From Nitrosopumilaceae archaeon (lineage in GTDB: Archaea; Thermoproteota; Nitrososphaeria; Nitrososphaerales; Nitrosopumilaceae): DNA of 63,192 nucleotides. A model generated the notes under the pieces. That model saw nothing but the letters and a program-made list of their open reading frames with translations, had not been told where the DNA came from and did not search any database. Of this stretch, positions 54,194 through 63,192 are shown one piece after another. Where the stretch lies: assembly GCA_900620265.3 (NCBI GenBank), contig UYNY03000033.1:1-63192 (forward strand), given 5' to 3'. The position numbers and the translations under genes were made by a program. Numbering within the stretch: the first letter of the stretch is position 1; each line of letters opens with the position of its first letter.

Positions 54194-54964
54194 ATGACCA
54201 AGAACGAGACCGAGATCATCGGCAAGGATGTCAAGGACATGTACGGGACGTTCATGGGCAGGGTCGTCGGGACGATGACCGAGGTCGACGGCACCATACA
54301 GTCGGTCGGTGTTGACTGCGGCTCTGGAGGGCTGCAGCAGATCCGGCACGAGCAGATGGTGGTGCGCGAGGACGTCGTGATATTCATCCCCCGCTGGCGG
54401 CTGGACTCGCAGAAGCTCATACGTGAAAAGCAGCTCACGTTGCGCAGGCTGAGGGCGCTCATGGACATCGTCTCGGAGAACGACGGCATGAAGACGGACG
54501 CCGAGATCATACACGACAAGTACAGGTCGAGGCTCGCCACGCTGGACGAGACCGAGGAGGGAATCAAGGCCGTGCTGGACACCAGGGCGGCCGAGCTCGA
54601 GGAGGAGCTAAAGTCGGCAAAGATGCTGGTCTTTGACGCAAAGCTCCAGTCCAAGAGCAACGAGATCACCCTCGCCGCGTTCGAGACAGTGAGGGCCCGC
54701 TCCGCAGCGGTGATCGAGAGGATCAACAGCGAAAAGTCAGAGATCGCGGACGTCAAGGGACGCATCGCGGATCTAGGGCTGGAGGCAGAGTCCGCAGAGC
54801 CGAGAAGGGTCCAGGAGCCGCCGGTAGTAGCCGGGTCTGGAAGCCATGCCGCCGTCCAGGTGGCAGAGGTGCCGCCGCCCCCCGCCCCCGAGGGGGAGGC
54901 GCCCGTCTTTCCAGAGCCGCCAAGCTCCGGCGGGGACTGGCTGTCCCGGATGGAGTCCCAGTAG
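54194..54964 (+). CDS. cdvA: Cell division protein CdvA
   Basis: Membrane-recruiting component of the archaeal Cdv/ESCRT-like division machinery. The N-terminal 70 residues form a PRC-barrel-like domain (FMGRVVGTMTEVDGTIQSV, DVVIFIPRWRL), followed by a long coiled coil (residues about 75-195), and a Pro/Glu-rich tail ending GGDWLSRMESQ, which could contact CdvB. The 256 residues are in the thaumarchaeal range. The ATG at 54194 has GGGAGGGGG upstream and TTATCAT near 54168. CdvB and CdvC are not in this window. A T11 tract follows directly. Confidence 0.92.
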   Translation: MTKNETEIIGKDVKDMYGTFMGRVVGTMTEVDGTIQSVGVDCGSGGLQQIRHEQMVVREDVVIFIPRWRLDSQKLIREKQLTLRRLRALMDIVSENDGMKTDAEIIHDKYRSRLATLDETEEGIKAVLDTRAAELEEELKSAKMLVFDAKLQSKSNEITLAAFETVRARSAAVIERINSEKSEIADVKGRIADLGLEAESAEPRRVQEPPVVAGSGSHAAVQVAEVPPPPAPEGEAPVFPEPPSSGGDWLSRMESQ

Positions 54965-54981
54965 GCGCGAGCGCACCTACC

Positions 54982-54992
54982 TTTTTTTTTTT
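54982..54992 (+). terminator. Poly-T transcription terminator of cdvA
   Basis: A run of eleven T residues starts 17 bases after the cdvA stop, in a GC-rich setting. Archaeal RNA polymerase terminates at such non-template T tracts without a hairpin. The next promoter (GTTTACAAGC for the acyl-CoA synthetase) begins immediately afterwards. Confidence 0.75.
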
Positions 54993-55027
54993 GCAACGTT
55001 TACAAGCCCCCGCGCGCGCCCCGCGCC

Positions 55028-56800
55028 ATGCCTGGCTGGGGCGAGGAGGCGGGCCGCCTAAAGTGGTCCAGGAGGTGGGACGCCGAGCTGGAGTGGGACC
55101 CGCCCGCCGCCAGGTGGTTCGCCGGCGGCCAGATAAACGCCTCGTACAACGCGCTAGACGTCCAGGACCCGTCCCGGACGGCGATAATCTGGGAGGGCGA
55201 GGACGGCTCCGTGCGCAGGATCACCTACGGGTGGCTGCTTGACCAGGCCTCCAGGCTGGCAGGCGGCCTGCTCTCGATGGGGGTCGGCAGGGGGGACCGC
55301 GTCGCCATCTACCTGCCGATGATCCCCGAGCTGCCCGCCGCGATGCTCGCGTGCGCCCGTATAGGCGCCGTCCACACCGTCGTCTTCTCGGGGCTCGGCG
55401 CCGCCTCGCTGCGCTCCCGGATAGCCGACTCGGGTGCCCGGGTGCTGGTGACGGCCGACGCGGGGTACCGGCGCGGGGCTCGGATCCGCCTCAAGGAGGC
55501 GGCCGACGAGGCCGTCCGCGGGACCGGGGTGCGCACCATAGTGGTGCGCAGGACGGGGGACGCGTCCCTGGGCCCGGGGGACACGTGGTGGGACGACCTC
55601 GTCTCGGGCTCGGCGCCCGCCGATCCGGTCCCGCTTGAGAGCTGCCACCCGCTCTTCATCCTGTACACGTCCGGGACCACCGGGATGCCAAAGGGGATCC
55701 TGCACGGGACCGGCGGCTATCTGGTCCACGCCTGCTCGACGTTCAGGCTGGCGTTCGGGACGCGGCCCGGGGATATCTACTGGTGCACGGCCGATCCGGG
55801 GTGGGTGACCGGCCACAGCTATGTGGTGTACGCCCCGCTCTGCTGCGGGGCCACCCAGGTGATGTACGAGGGGGCGCCCGACCACCCGGACGCCTCGCGC
55901 ATGTGGCAGGTGGCCGAGCGGCACGGCGTCACGATACTGTACACGACGCCGACGGCGATACGGATGCAGATGGCATCTGGCATCCTGCCCGGATCGCACG
56001 ACCTCTCCGCGCTGCGCCTGCTCGGCAGCGTCGGCGAGCCGCTCGGGGCCCCCGCCTGGGCGTGGTACCGCGACGAGGTCGGCGGCGGCAGGTGCCCCGT
56101 GATAGACACGTGGTGGCAGACGGAGACGGGAGGCATGATGGTGGTCGACCCGCCCGGCGGCGGCACCCCCGAGCCCGGCTATGCCGGCAGGCCCGTCCCC
56201 GGCATCGACGTGCGCGTGGTGGACGACGGCGGCCGGCCCGCCCCGGACGGCGAGCGCGGGAGGATCGTCGTGTCAGGGACGTGGCCGGGCATGATGATAG
56301 GGGTCTGGGGCAGCGAGGAGAGGTACGCGTCGTACTGGTCGGGCGACCCGCCGGTGTACCAGGCCGGCGACTATGCGGTGCGCGACGCAGAGGGGCGCAT
56401 ACGGATACTCGGGCGCGCAGACGACGTGCTCAACGTGGCCGGCCACAGGATTGGAACCGCCGAGATAGAGGCGTGCGCGGCATCGCACCCCGGGGTTGCC
56501 GAGGCGGCAGCCTGCGGCGTCCCGGACCCGGTGAGGGGCCAGTCGATAGCCGTCTTTGCGGTCCCGAGGGGCGGCGGGTTCGAGCCGGGCGAGATAAGGT
56601 CGCTCGTGAGGCGGGACGTGGGGCCGGTCGCCTCGCCCCGGATAGTCTGTTCCGTGCCTCGCCTGCCAAAGACGCGCAGCGGCAAGATAATGCGCCGGAT
56701 ACTGGGGGCGCTCGCCGCCGGCTCCGACCCCGGCGACACGAGCACGCTTGAGGATCCGGGCGCCGTGGAAGACGCGGCAAGGGCCCTGCGCGGCGCCTAG
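55028..56800 (+). CDS. AMP-forming acetyl-/acyl-CoA synthetase
   Basis: Activates acetate, propionate or a related acid to its CoA thioester. The 590 residues include the ATP loop [39 protein letters not shown] and the C-terminal [13 protein letters not shown] whose lysine is the acetylation-controlled catalytic residue. This is not the ADP-forming 3-hydroxypropionyl-CoA synthetase known from thaumarchaea, so it probably has a role in acetate or propionate salvage. The ATG at 55028 follows GTTTACAAGC. It stops on CTAG shared with fen. Confidence 0.92.
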   Translation: MPGWGEEAGRLKWSRRWDAELEWDPPAARWFAGGQINASYNALDVQDPSRTAIIWEGEDGSVRRITYGWLLDQASRLAGGLLSMGVGRGDRVAIYLPMIPELPAAMLACARIGAVHTVVFSGLGAASLRSRIADSGARVLVTADAGYRRGARIRLKEAADEAVRGTGVRTIVVRRTGDASLGPGDTWWDDLVSGSAPADPVPLESCHPLFILYTSGTTGMPKGILHGTGGYLVHACSTFRLAFGTRPGDIYWCTADPGWVTGHSYVVYAPLCCGATQVMYEGAPDHPDASRMWQVAERHGVTILYTTPTAIRMQMASGILPGSHDLSALRLLGSVGEPLGAPAWAWYRDEVGGGRCPVIDTWWQTETGGMMVVDPPGGGTPEPGYAGRPVPGIDVRVVDDGGRPAPDGERGRIVVSGTWPGMMIGVWGSEERYASYWSGDPPVYQAGDYAVRDAEGRIRILGRADDVLNVAGHRIGTAEIEACAASHPGVAEAAACGVPDPVRGQSIAVFAVPRGGGFEPGEIRSLVRRDVGPVASPRIVCSVPRLPKTRSGKIMRRILGALAAGSDPGDTSTLEDPGAVEDAARALRGA

Positions 56801-57807
56801 AGCCACTGGTCGAGGCTCTGGCTGCGCCGCCTCTGCGACCCCTCGAGCTTTGCGAGGGCCTGGGACGCCCTCTCCTCCGAAAAGTCGCGCGACGCAAGGT
56901 ACGAGACCAGCCCGGCGCGGTCCACCGGGCCGTGCTCTATCTCCGGCTCCGCGACCTCCGGCTCTAGGAAGATCCTGCGTATCTCGACATAGTCGGTCCC
57001 CTCCAGGCTGATCTTTGGGATCTCCTCCAGCCTGCCGTGCCTCTTTACGAGCTTTATGGCAGTCTTGGGGCCGATCCTTGCAAACCCGCCTGGGTTAAAG
57101 TCGGTGCCGATGAGTATCCCCACGTCGACTAGCTGCTCCCTTGTGATCCCGAGGGTCGCAAGGGTCCTTGTGGAGTCTATGATCTCGGGCGGAGCCTCGA
57201 TGTACGTGCCCCTGCCCGGCACGCGCCTCCTGCCGCCGTTGGTAAAGTTCCTCGCCAGCCTGGCGGCCCCGAATAGGACGGAGTCAAAGTCCTGGCTTGC
57301 CGCCGCGTACGCCGTCCCCTGGCGCGTCATGGCGGCCGCCGTCGCCTCCCCCTCGGAGGGCGCATCGACGCACGGTATGCCGAGCAGGCCGAGGATCTTC
57401 TTTGACTCTGGGATCATGCCGTCCTCAAGCGAGGTCGTCTGCTGGGCGTACTTTCGCGCCGACTCTTGATCCCCCTCGGAGACGGCCCGCTCGTACTTTG
57501 CGGCCGCGTCCCTCTTGAGGCTCCTCCTCCGCGCGATCTCGGCCGACTTGAGGGACGGCGGCCTGCCGTCAAAGACGTAGACGGGGCGGATCCCCTTTGC
57601 AAGGAAGCTGAGGTTCCTGTAAAAGAGGCCGCTCAGGTGGCTGGTGGTCCGGCCCCGCGTGTCAGTCAGCGGCTCGCCGCCGGGCCCCCTGATCCCGGCG
57701 AGGAACTGGTAGATCGCGTTGTACGCGTCGATGGCGACGACCCTCGAGGAGAACGCGGCAAGGTCGGTCCTCTCGCGCGAGACCAGCTCCCTCAGGTTCA
57801 GCCCCAT
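56797..57807 (-). CDS. fen: Flap endonuclease FEN-1
   Basis: Cuts 5' flaps during Okazaki-fragment maturation and repair. The 336 residues show the N-terminal nuclease domain ([27 protein letters not shown]) and the internal domain (GVPC-type [28 protein letters not shown]), the helix-hairpin-helix [15 protein letters not shown], and a C-terminal PCNA-binding box QSLDQWL. The ATG at 57807 follows ACAAATAAGG on the minus strand. All metal-binding acids are in place. It converges with the acyl-CoA synthetase gene on a shared CTAG stop. Confidence 0.95.
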   Translation of the reverse strand: MGLNLRELVSRERTDLAAFSSRVVAIDAYNAIYQFLAGIRGPGGEPLTDTRGRTTSHLSGLFYRNLSFLAKGIRPVYVFDGRPPSLKSAEIARRRSLKRDAAAKYERAVSEGDQESARKYAQQTTSLEDGMIPESKKILGLLGIPCVDAPSEGEATAAAMTRQGTAYAAASQDFDSVLFGAARLARNFTNGGRRRVPGRGTYIEAPPEIIDSTRTLATLGITREQLVDVGILIGTDFNPGGFARIGPKTAIKLVKRHGRLEEIPKISLEGTDYVEIRRIFLEPEVAEPEIEHGPVDRAGLVSYLASRDFSEERASQALAKLEGSQRRRSQSLDQWL

Positions 57808-57876
57808 GGGCGGGCGGGGTCCTCCCTCCTTATTTGTAGGCTAGGGATTTATTACGGCCCCACGCCCAGCCCCCCC

Positions 57877-57962
57877 GCCGGGGTAGCCAAGTGGTTAAGG
57901 CGGCCGCCTCGAGAGCGGCTACGCGCAAGCGTGCAGGGGTTCAAATCCCTTTCCCGGCGCCA
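57877..57962 (+). tRNA. tRNA-Ser (anticodon CGA), CCA encoded
   Basis: The 7-base acceptor stem GCCGGGG pairs with TCCCGGC. The anticodon stem GCCGC/GCGGC carries the loop CTCGAGA with CGA at 57910-57912. The long variable arm (TACGCGCAAGCGTGC) is typical of serine tRNA, and the T-arm is GGGGTTCAAATCCC. CCA is encoded at 57960-57962. No intron is seen. GGATTTATTACGG at about 57845-57857 is the likely promoter. It lies next to the AT-rich restriction-modification locus. Confidence 0.97.
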
Positions 57963-58111
57963 AAATAGTATTGTACCCAGCCATGAAGTGATATTAAGGT
58001 ACTGTGCCGTCCGCACCCCACGGGGCTCCCCCGGACCGCCCGCACCTCTCCTGGCATGGGGAGGGTCGGATTGTCCCCGTAAATATAGCTAGCGCGCGTT
58101 GCGTGATCCGG
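57963..58111. other. Gap between tRNA-Ser and the restriction gene
   Basis: These 149 bases hold no convincing gene. They contain a short AT-rich patch after the tRNA and TAAATATAGCTAGC near 58080-58093. No copy of the tRNA 3' end that would mark an attachment site was noticed in the window. Confidence 0.5.
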
Positions 58112-61100
58112 CTAGTCCAGCGTCGTATCGTAAGATTTCGTGTCGACATAGCTGTCAAGCCCCCTGCGCCTTGGCTTCCATTCCTTTGGCTCAAATACGG
58201 GAGGTAGGGCATCGATAATTTTATCAGATTCAACGGCAACGTGCACCATTCTGCGTATTATTGAGCAAATGTCAATGCCGATGCATGGATTGTTTACAAT
58301 ATCGCTCTCCTTGTCTTTGGTAATTTGGTATCTATCTATAATCCATTCAAGTGGTGATCTACCATTGATCATATAGTTGGTTTTAGGCAACTCTTGAAAC
58401 AATACATTATCGTTAATTCTAATCATAGATTTATCTCTAATGTTTTTTCGTTTGCCATCTTTGACAATTATTTTATTTCCCCATAATAATTTTTTAAATT
58501 TATCTGGATTAAATTTTGGTTTTATCGGATATTTTTCACAGTTCTCATAATTAAGATGAATTGCCGCTAGTGACCTTCCGGCTTTTTTAAATTCATGAAA
58601 TTCAGGCGCCATTGGTATATGCGGTAAATCTTTTGTAAGATTACTTGAAAATTTATTTTTATATCCTGAATGATGTAAAATACCATATACATAATAAAAA
58701 ATGTCTTCTTTTGTAATCTTATGATCTTTATAATATTTACGATATTCTTCAAGAGTAGAGTCAAGTATGTTGTCCATTCTGTTTTTGCCATTGTATACGT
58801 ATAACGGAAAGCATTGACATGCAGCGTTAAGTCCTAAATCTGCTATATTATTTGTCATGATTGCTGAAAATACACTTGCCGATTTACCTGAAATAACTAT
58901 CATTAAATTTTTTGTATCTTTATTTGGAAAGAAATGTGAAATTCTATATTGCCTAACATTAAATATTCTATCATAATATAGAAATTGTTTAAAGAATGGC
59001 CGATATGTCGCTATTCGAATTTTCTTAACATCAAATTTTTGTTTCCCCTTTTTTTGACGCTTAACAGTTAGCTCTTCATCCCATTTTCCTCTTGTTAAAT
59101 CTTGCACAATCATTTTTGGATTCATTTCATTATAATACATTATATGTTTTTTCATATTTTCTTCAAGTTTTACTTTTGATGCATTATATGCCCACATATC
59201 TCTAGCAGTTGCAACACCTCTTGAATATTCTCTAAATATAACCGAATTATCTTTATTAGATCTGCCCTCTATGCTACCCATTGGGACATATTCATAGAAT
59301 TCATCGTTACGTTTATCGAGCCAATCATTATGTCTGTCTATATCGATCTCTGTCCAGTCGTCTATGCCTTCTATTGATTTCCATTCTGATATCATGTCAA
59401 TTTTTTGTTGTCTATCAAAATAATTTCCAATATCTTTATAATATATTTTGGCAGGCCTTTTTTTACCTTTTTGTGAATTTTTCACAAGAAATGTAATAGC
59501 TACAGGAGCTCGAGAACCTGATCCAAATATTTTACCACCTTCTTTCTTTGATTCTTCTCCTTTAGTTCTCTGATTTCCTCTTAGATCAAGGCACCATATC
59601 TCATCAAATTCTTCTACTAATGAAGCTCGCATTCCAGATGCGGCATCTGATCTCATGAATGAACCGTTTGTAACAATCCCAATAACTCCACGATCTGATA
59701 TACGATCTGACATCCATCTAATCGATCGAATATATGAATCATAAATTGAATTAACGTTTCCTTTTGTAATATTTTTTAGATATGTATCCTTTATTCTGTT
59801 ATCAATCTCTGGATACTTTGTGTTTGCGTTATCATCACCAAATGATTTTTGTCCTGCAGAATATGGAGGATTGCCTATTATTACATGTACATGTGCCCAT
59901 TTTAGATCTTGGATCTGTTTGTTTACTTTTTCAAATGCACCTGATAACTTTTTTTGAATTTTTCTGGCTTCTTTATCTACTCTGTATTTAGGATGATGAT
60001 TTAATGTGTCAGTAAAATTTGCATGTTTAAATGGTAAAAGGCTGTCTAAACTCATTGCCTGTCTGAATACCATCTCAATGTTAACGGCTGCCACATAATA
60101 TGCGAGTAGAGTTATTTCGTTTGCCCATATATCGTTTTGATACTTGGCCATGATCTTTGAAGGCTTTATTAGACCAGATTCTAGCAACCGCGCCACAAAA
60201 GTACCGGTCCCTGTAAACGGATCAAGCACTTTAACGTTTTGACAGTTAAACCCCGTTCCAAAGTGCCTTCTAACTAGTGACTCTGTGCTGTGTATTATAA
60301 AATCTACCACTTCCACTGGAGTATACACAATCCCCTCTGACTCCTGTTTTTTCTTGTCATAACCTGCCAAAAACGAGCCATAGATCTTCTTTATATATGC
60401 CTGTTTCTGATCGTTTTGAAGTACTTGTACCTCCCTAACTACTTTGTCAAAGTAGTCCTTGTATGGCTTAAGCTCCTGCCTGAACCCGATCCTCCCTGTC
60501 GCGTCATCAAGTACCGCGGATACCGGATTTCTGGCCCTGAACTCCTTCGGAAACAGTGCCTCGAATATTCTGGAGAGCACTAAGTGTTGGGCCAGTACGG
60601 CCATTGCCTGCTGCCTGTCCACAGATTCGTTGATAACCTGCCTCAGTCCGTCTGTAAGGCCGTCTAGCACTGATTTCATGTTGGGGTTTTTCGACCTCTT
60701 CATGATCTCGGCAATCTCGCGGGCCGTCCTGCCGAGCTCCTCCGCCTTTGTATCATAATACTGGAGGTTGACAATCTTGTCGACCATGGCGGTCTTCAAC
60801 TCACCGAACAGCTCCGAAAGCGGTTGCTTGTTAAAGCTGCCCATCCAGATGATCTCCGCGTTGAACCCCTCAATACCGCCCGGTCCACTGCCGCCGGGCC
60901 CGAGCTGGATGCGGCTGAGCTTGGCCTCCATCGTCTCGTCATGGCTCCGGATTGCGTTGATTATGTCCCAGAGCGGGCGCCAGGGCTTGTTCTTCCTGTC
61001 CCGGAACGACTCTGCCAGCGACATCCCCTTGGGCTTTACGATCGGGACGATGATGTATCCCATCTCCTTCTTGCCTGCCTTCCGCATGACGCGGCCCACC

Positions 61101-63017
61101 GCCTGAATCACGTCGACGCGGGACTTGCGGGGCTGGAGAAAGATAACCCCGTCGAGGGCTGGCACGTCGACCCCCTCGGACAGACACCTGGCGTTGGAGA
61201 GGATCCGGCACTGCCCCCTGTCATCACCGCTGTCCCGGAGCCAGTCCAGCTTGCGGTTGCGGATGCTCGACTTCATGGTGCCGTCCACATGCCGGACGGT
61301 CACGGTGTTGTTAGTGGGCTCCCTGTACCGTCCCTCGTAATCTGCCACCGACTTTGCAAAGCTGCGGTCCGTGGACGACTTGCCGGCCTCCCTTGCCACC
61401 TTTTCGGCTGTACTGGCGGACTCGTCGGGCGTCTTGTCGGATCCGGCGTACGCACCCGTGAAGGACTTTGACGCCTTTATGCTGTTGGTAAACGCTATGA
61501 CGCTCTGCAGTAGCTCCCGCCGCTCCTCGTTGCCCTCCTCGTCCGCCCCATAGTTGAGGCCGTGCCAGACGGCCGCCAGCAGCACCCTCTCGTCGATGGT
61601 GCCCTCCGAGTACCCCTCCTCTGACTCGTCCATGAACCGCTCAAGGTCCTCCTCGGGGACCACCGGTACCCGGATCCCCACGTTGGCAAGGTTCCCGTCT
61701 GCCACCGCCCTCGCGAACGAATAGTGGAAGAACCGCTTTCCATAGTCCTCCTCGTCATCCATCGAGAACTTGGCGTTCTCCTCCTCGTCGCCCCCCTTGT
61801 AGACGCGCGGCGTGGCGGTCATGTAGAGCCGCTTCTTGGCGGGGATCCTCCCGTTGTCGTGCACCAGACGGAAGGGCGAGTCGTCCTTTGCGCCAGTCGT
61901 CCTGTGGGCTTCGTCGCAGACCATGAGGTCAAACTTTATGCCCTCCAGCCGGGGCACCGACTGGTACGTGCAGAACACGACGCCCATGTCCCCGTCTGCC
62001 CTTGCGGCCATTCTGGATCGTATCTGCCCGGGATCGGTGGTTGCCGGATACGGGAGATCCAGCACCGAGCCGTCGTCGATCTCTATGGTGTCATCGGAGC
62101 ATACCACCACGTAGTGGTGGCTGATGTTGGCATGCCGTGACCACTCGTCCAGGGTCTGGTGGATGAGCGAGATGGAGGGGACGATATACAGCGCCCACCC
62201 CCCCCCCGACCATTTTTTCAGCTATGGTCATGGCAGTCCTTGTCTTGCCGGTACCACAGGCCATGATGAGCTGGCCCCGGTCCGCCCCCTTGAACCCGCC
62301 CACCACGCTTGAGAGTGCCTCCTTTTGGTGCTCTCGCAGATCCTGCCTCTCGGCCCGGGCAGCCCTGCGGTCGAGGCTCCAGTCCTGTATGTGGCTGGAG
62401 CGCAAATCGTGATAGCCAATAACGGAGCAGTTCGCGTCCCTGAGCATCTTTGCGGCGTTGCTGGATAAATCCCCCCCACTGTGCACGAACATCAGGTGCA
62501 TCTCCCTCTTGTGCTTTTTTGAGAGCGCCTCGGCCCTTGCCGCCAGGGAATGGTCCTCAAGCCGGGTCTGAGACTTGTGCTTTTTTGAGAGCGACTCAGC
62601 CTTTGCCACCAGGCCTTTTACCTCCGACTGGTGCACCGTCTGCGTCCTGTCCTCGTGGTACTTGCACTGGATCGCGCACCATGTGCCGTCCTTTTCCGTC
62701 GCCACAAGGTCGATCCCGGTATCCTGACCGTCGTTGTGCTTCCACTTCTTCCACATCTCGACCTTCTCGAACCGTTTTCCAAGTACCGGGTCGTTTTCAA
62801 GGAACCACTTGGTGAGCCTCTCAAACGCATCGCCCTTTGCCCTTGTGGTCTTGAGGGCCGCGATTGGACCCAATACGTCGTCAAGCGTCCGGGCCTTGCT
62901 CAAGCCCGGCCACCTGCCATCCTTGCAGATCCGTCTCCGGCCTTTTGGCCATTGACATCCGTACGCGCCGTCCCCGCCGACTCTTCCTGCATCGCGCTCG
63001 GGTCTGAAAATGCTCAT
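58112..63017 (-). CDS. Single-polypeptide (type ISP-like) restriction-modification enzyme, frame broken at a C10 run
   Basis: About 1630 residues in two frames. Order on the minus strand: Mrr-like nuclease (DGQDTGIDLVA then CAIQCKYHED), SF2 helicase (CGTGKTRTA, MVCDEAHRTTG, YMTATPRVYKG, QAVGRVMRKAG), coupler, N6-adenine methylase (DPFTGTGTFVARLLE, IIGNPPYSAG), target-recognition region. This is the layout of type ISP enzymes such as LlaBIII. The frame shifts at ten G (plus-strand C10, 62198-62207): nine would join the N-terminal frame to WALYIVPSISLIHQT. ATG at 63017 is used, TTG at 62903 is possible. The part 58230-60440, methylase and target recognition, is strongly AT-rich, unlike the rest. 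It should cut and methylate DNA in one chain, if intact. Confidence 0.88.
58230..60440. other. AT-rich segment inside the restriction gene
   Basis: Base composition drops sharply here; for example only 11 of the 60 bases 58681-58740 are G or C, against about two thirds in flanking lines. It covers the methylase motifs and target-recognition region but not the nuclease-helicase part. This points to recent acquisition or replacement of that half by recombination. Confidence 0.9.
62198..62207 (+). repeat. Mononucleotide run C10 at the frame break
   Basis: Ten consecutive C (ten G on the coding strand) occur just after the helicase Walker A region. The two parts of the restriction gene are in register only if one base is lost. 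The run is either a sequencing/assembly length error or a slippage-prone switch. Confidence 0.9.
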
Positions 63018-63131
63018 GTTATAAGTTGATCCGGGCCGGGCCGCCGTAATGCCCCTGGATTTTATTCCCTGCCCTCTCTGGCCGGGTGGGTTGGAAGGCC
63101 GGCATGCTAGATAAAAAAAGTGGGGTGGACA
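63018..63131 (-). promoter_or_regulatory. Upstream region of the restriction gene
   Basis: Contains GGAATAAAATCC around 63057-63068 on the minus strand, about 45 bases before the ATG, and TTATAA a few bases before the ATG at 63017. Either could be the promoter; the second would imply a start further inside. No other gene is seen in these 114 bases. Confidence 0.4.
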
Positions 63132-63192
63132 CTGTCTCTTATACACATCTGACGCTGCCGACGAGCGATCTAGTGTAGATCTCGGTGGTCGC
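63132..63192. other. Nextera adapter sequence with i5 index (not genomic)
   Basis: CTGTCTCTTATACACATCT at 63132-63150 is the transposon mosaic end. GACGCTGCCGACGA follows at 63151-63164, then an 8-base index GCGATCTA (reverse complement TAGATCGC, the N501/S501 i5 index) and GTGTAGATCTCGGTGGTCGC to the window end. This is unremoved adapter from an Illumina Nextera library and should be trimmed. Confidence 0.99.

Noticed and set aside
57877-63131. Integrated mobile element with tRNA attachment site
   Set aside because: No integrase, transposase or second copy of the tRNA 3' end is visible; only the composition shift inside the restriction gene hints at transfer.
62091-63146. Reading frame starting MYKRQ at 63146
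   Set aside because: Its first codons are adapter sequence; the real N-terminal frame of the restriction gene starts at or after 63017 and ends artificially at the C10 frame break.

Overview
The window is a GC-rich (roughly two-thirds G+C) archaeal chromosome segment. Gene content points to an ammonia-oxidising-type thaumarchaeon (Nitrososphaeria, marine I.1a-like): CdvA cell-division protein, TFB, archaeal/eukaryal-type ProRS and FEN-1, deoxyhypusine synthase, a DRG GTPase, NreA, CofE (F420), a 3-hydroxybutyryl-CoA dehydrogenase of the kind used in the hydroxypropionate/hydroxybutyrate cycle, and one 16S-23S operon with no spacer tRNA and no 5S. The high GC and a collagen-like protein recall sponge-associated relatives of Cenarchaeum; this placement is inference. 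The last 61 bases (63132-63192) are Nextera adapter with an i5 index, so the window ends at an uncleaned contig end.

Layout. 1-5.5 kb: deoxyhypusine synthase (cut by the window edge), inositol-phosphate synthase, SMC. 5.5-10.5 kb: an orphan OppF-type ATPase, an ergothioneine-type pair (EgtD, EgtB), ProRS. 10.6-17.4 kb: SerB-like phosphatase with CofE, then sulfur/redox genes (TusA, thioredoxin reductase, Thi4, siroheme sulfite/nitrite reductase, rhodanese). 17.4-20.3 kb: a TPR protein divergent from a collagen-like protein with about 121 uninterrupted Gly-X-Y triplets. 20.3-31.5 kb: DRG GTPase, phosphoglycolate phosphatase, ArgS (no ordinary start codon), MsrA, USP, TFB, a secreted TPR-metzincin, BirA, NreA. 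31.5-37.7 kb: HBD, HIT, a DnaJ-ferredoxin fusion, a SHOCT protein, a cupin, a TPR protein and a GSA-aminomutase-like enzyme. 37.8-42.6 kb: rRNA operon with both processing stems recognisable. 42.7-57.8 kb: exonuclease, methyltransferases, RNase J-like nuclease, NAD(P)HX dehydratase, two DoxX paralogues, a proteasome beta subunit with Ala at the usual Thr1 position, a ThyX-MsrB-Hom-PUA operon, CdvA, acyl-CoA synthetase, FEN-1. 57.9-63.1 kb: tRNA-Ser(CGA), then a single-polypeptide (type ISP-like) restriction-modification gene whose methylase/target-recognition half is strongly AT-rich and whose reading frame is broken in a run of ten C.

Genome style. Most transcription units show a TATA-like element about 24-31 bases before the start codon, so leaderless mRNAs seem to be the rule, often with GTG or TTG starts. 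Co-directional genes frequently overlap by NTGA. Six convergent pairs end on one shared CTAG. This promoter spacing was used to choose many of the starts given here.
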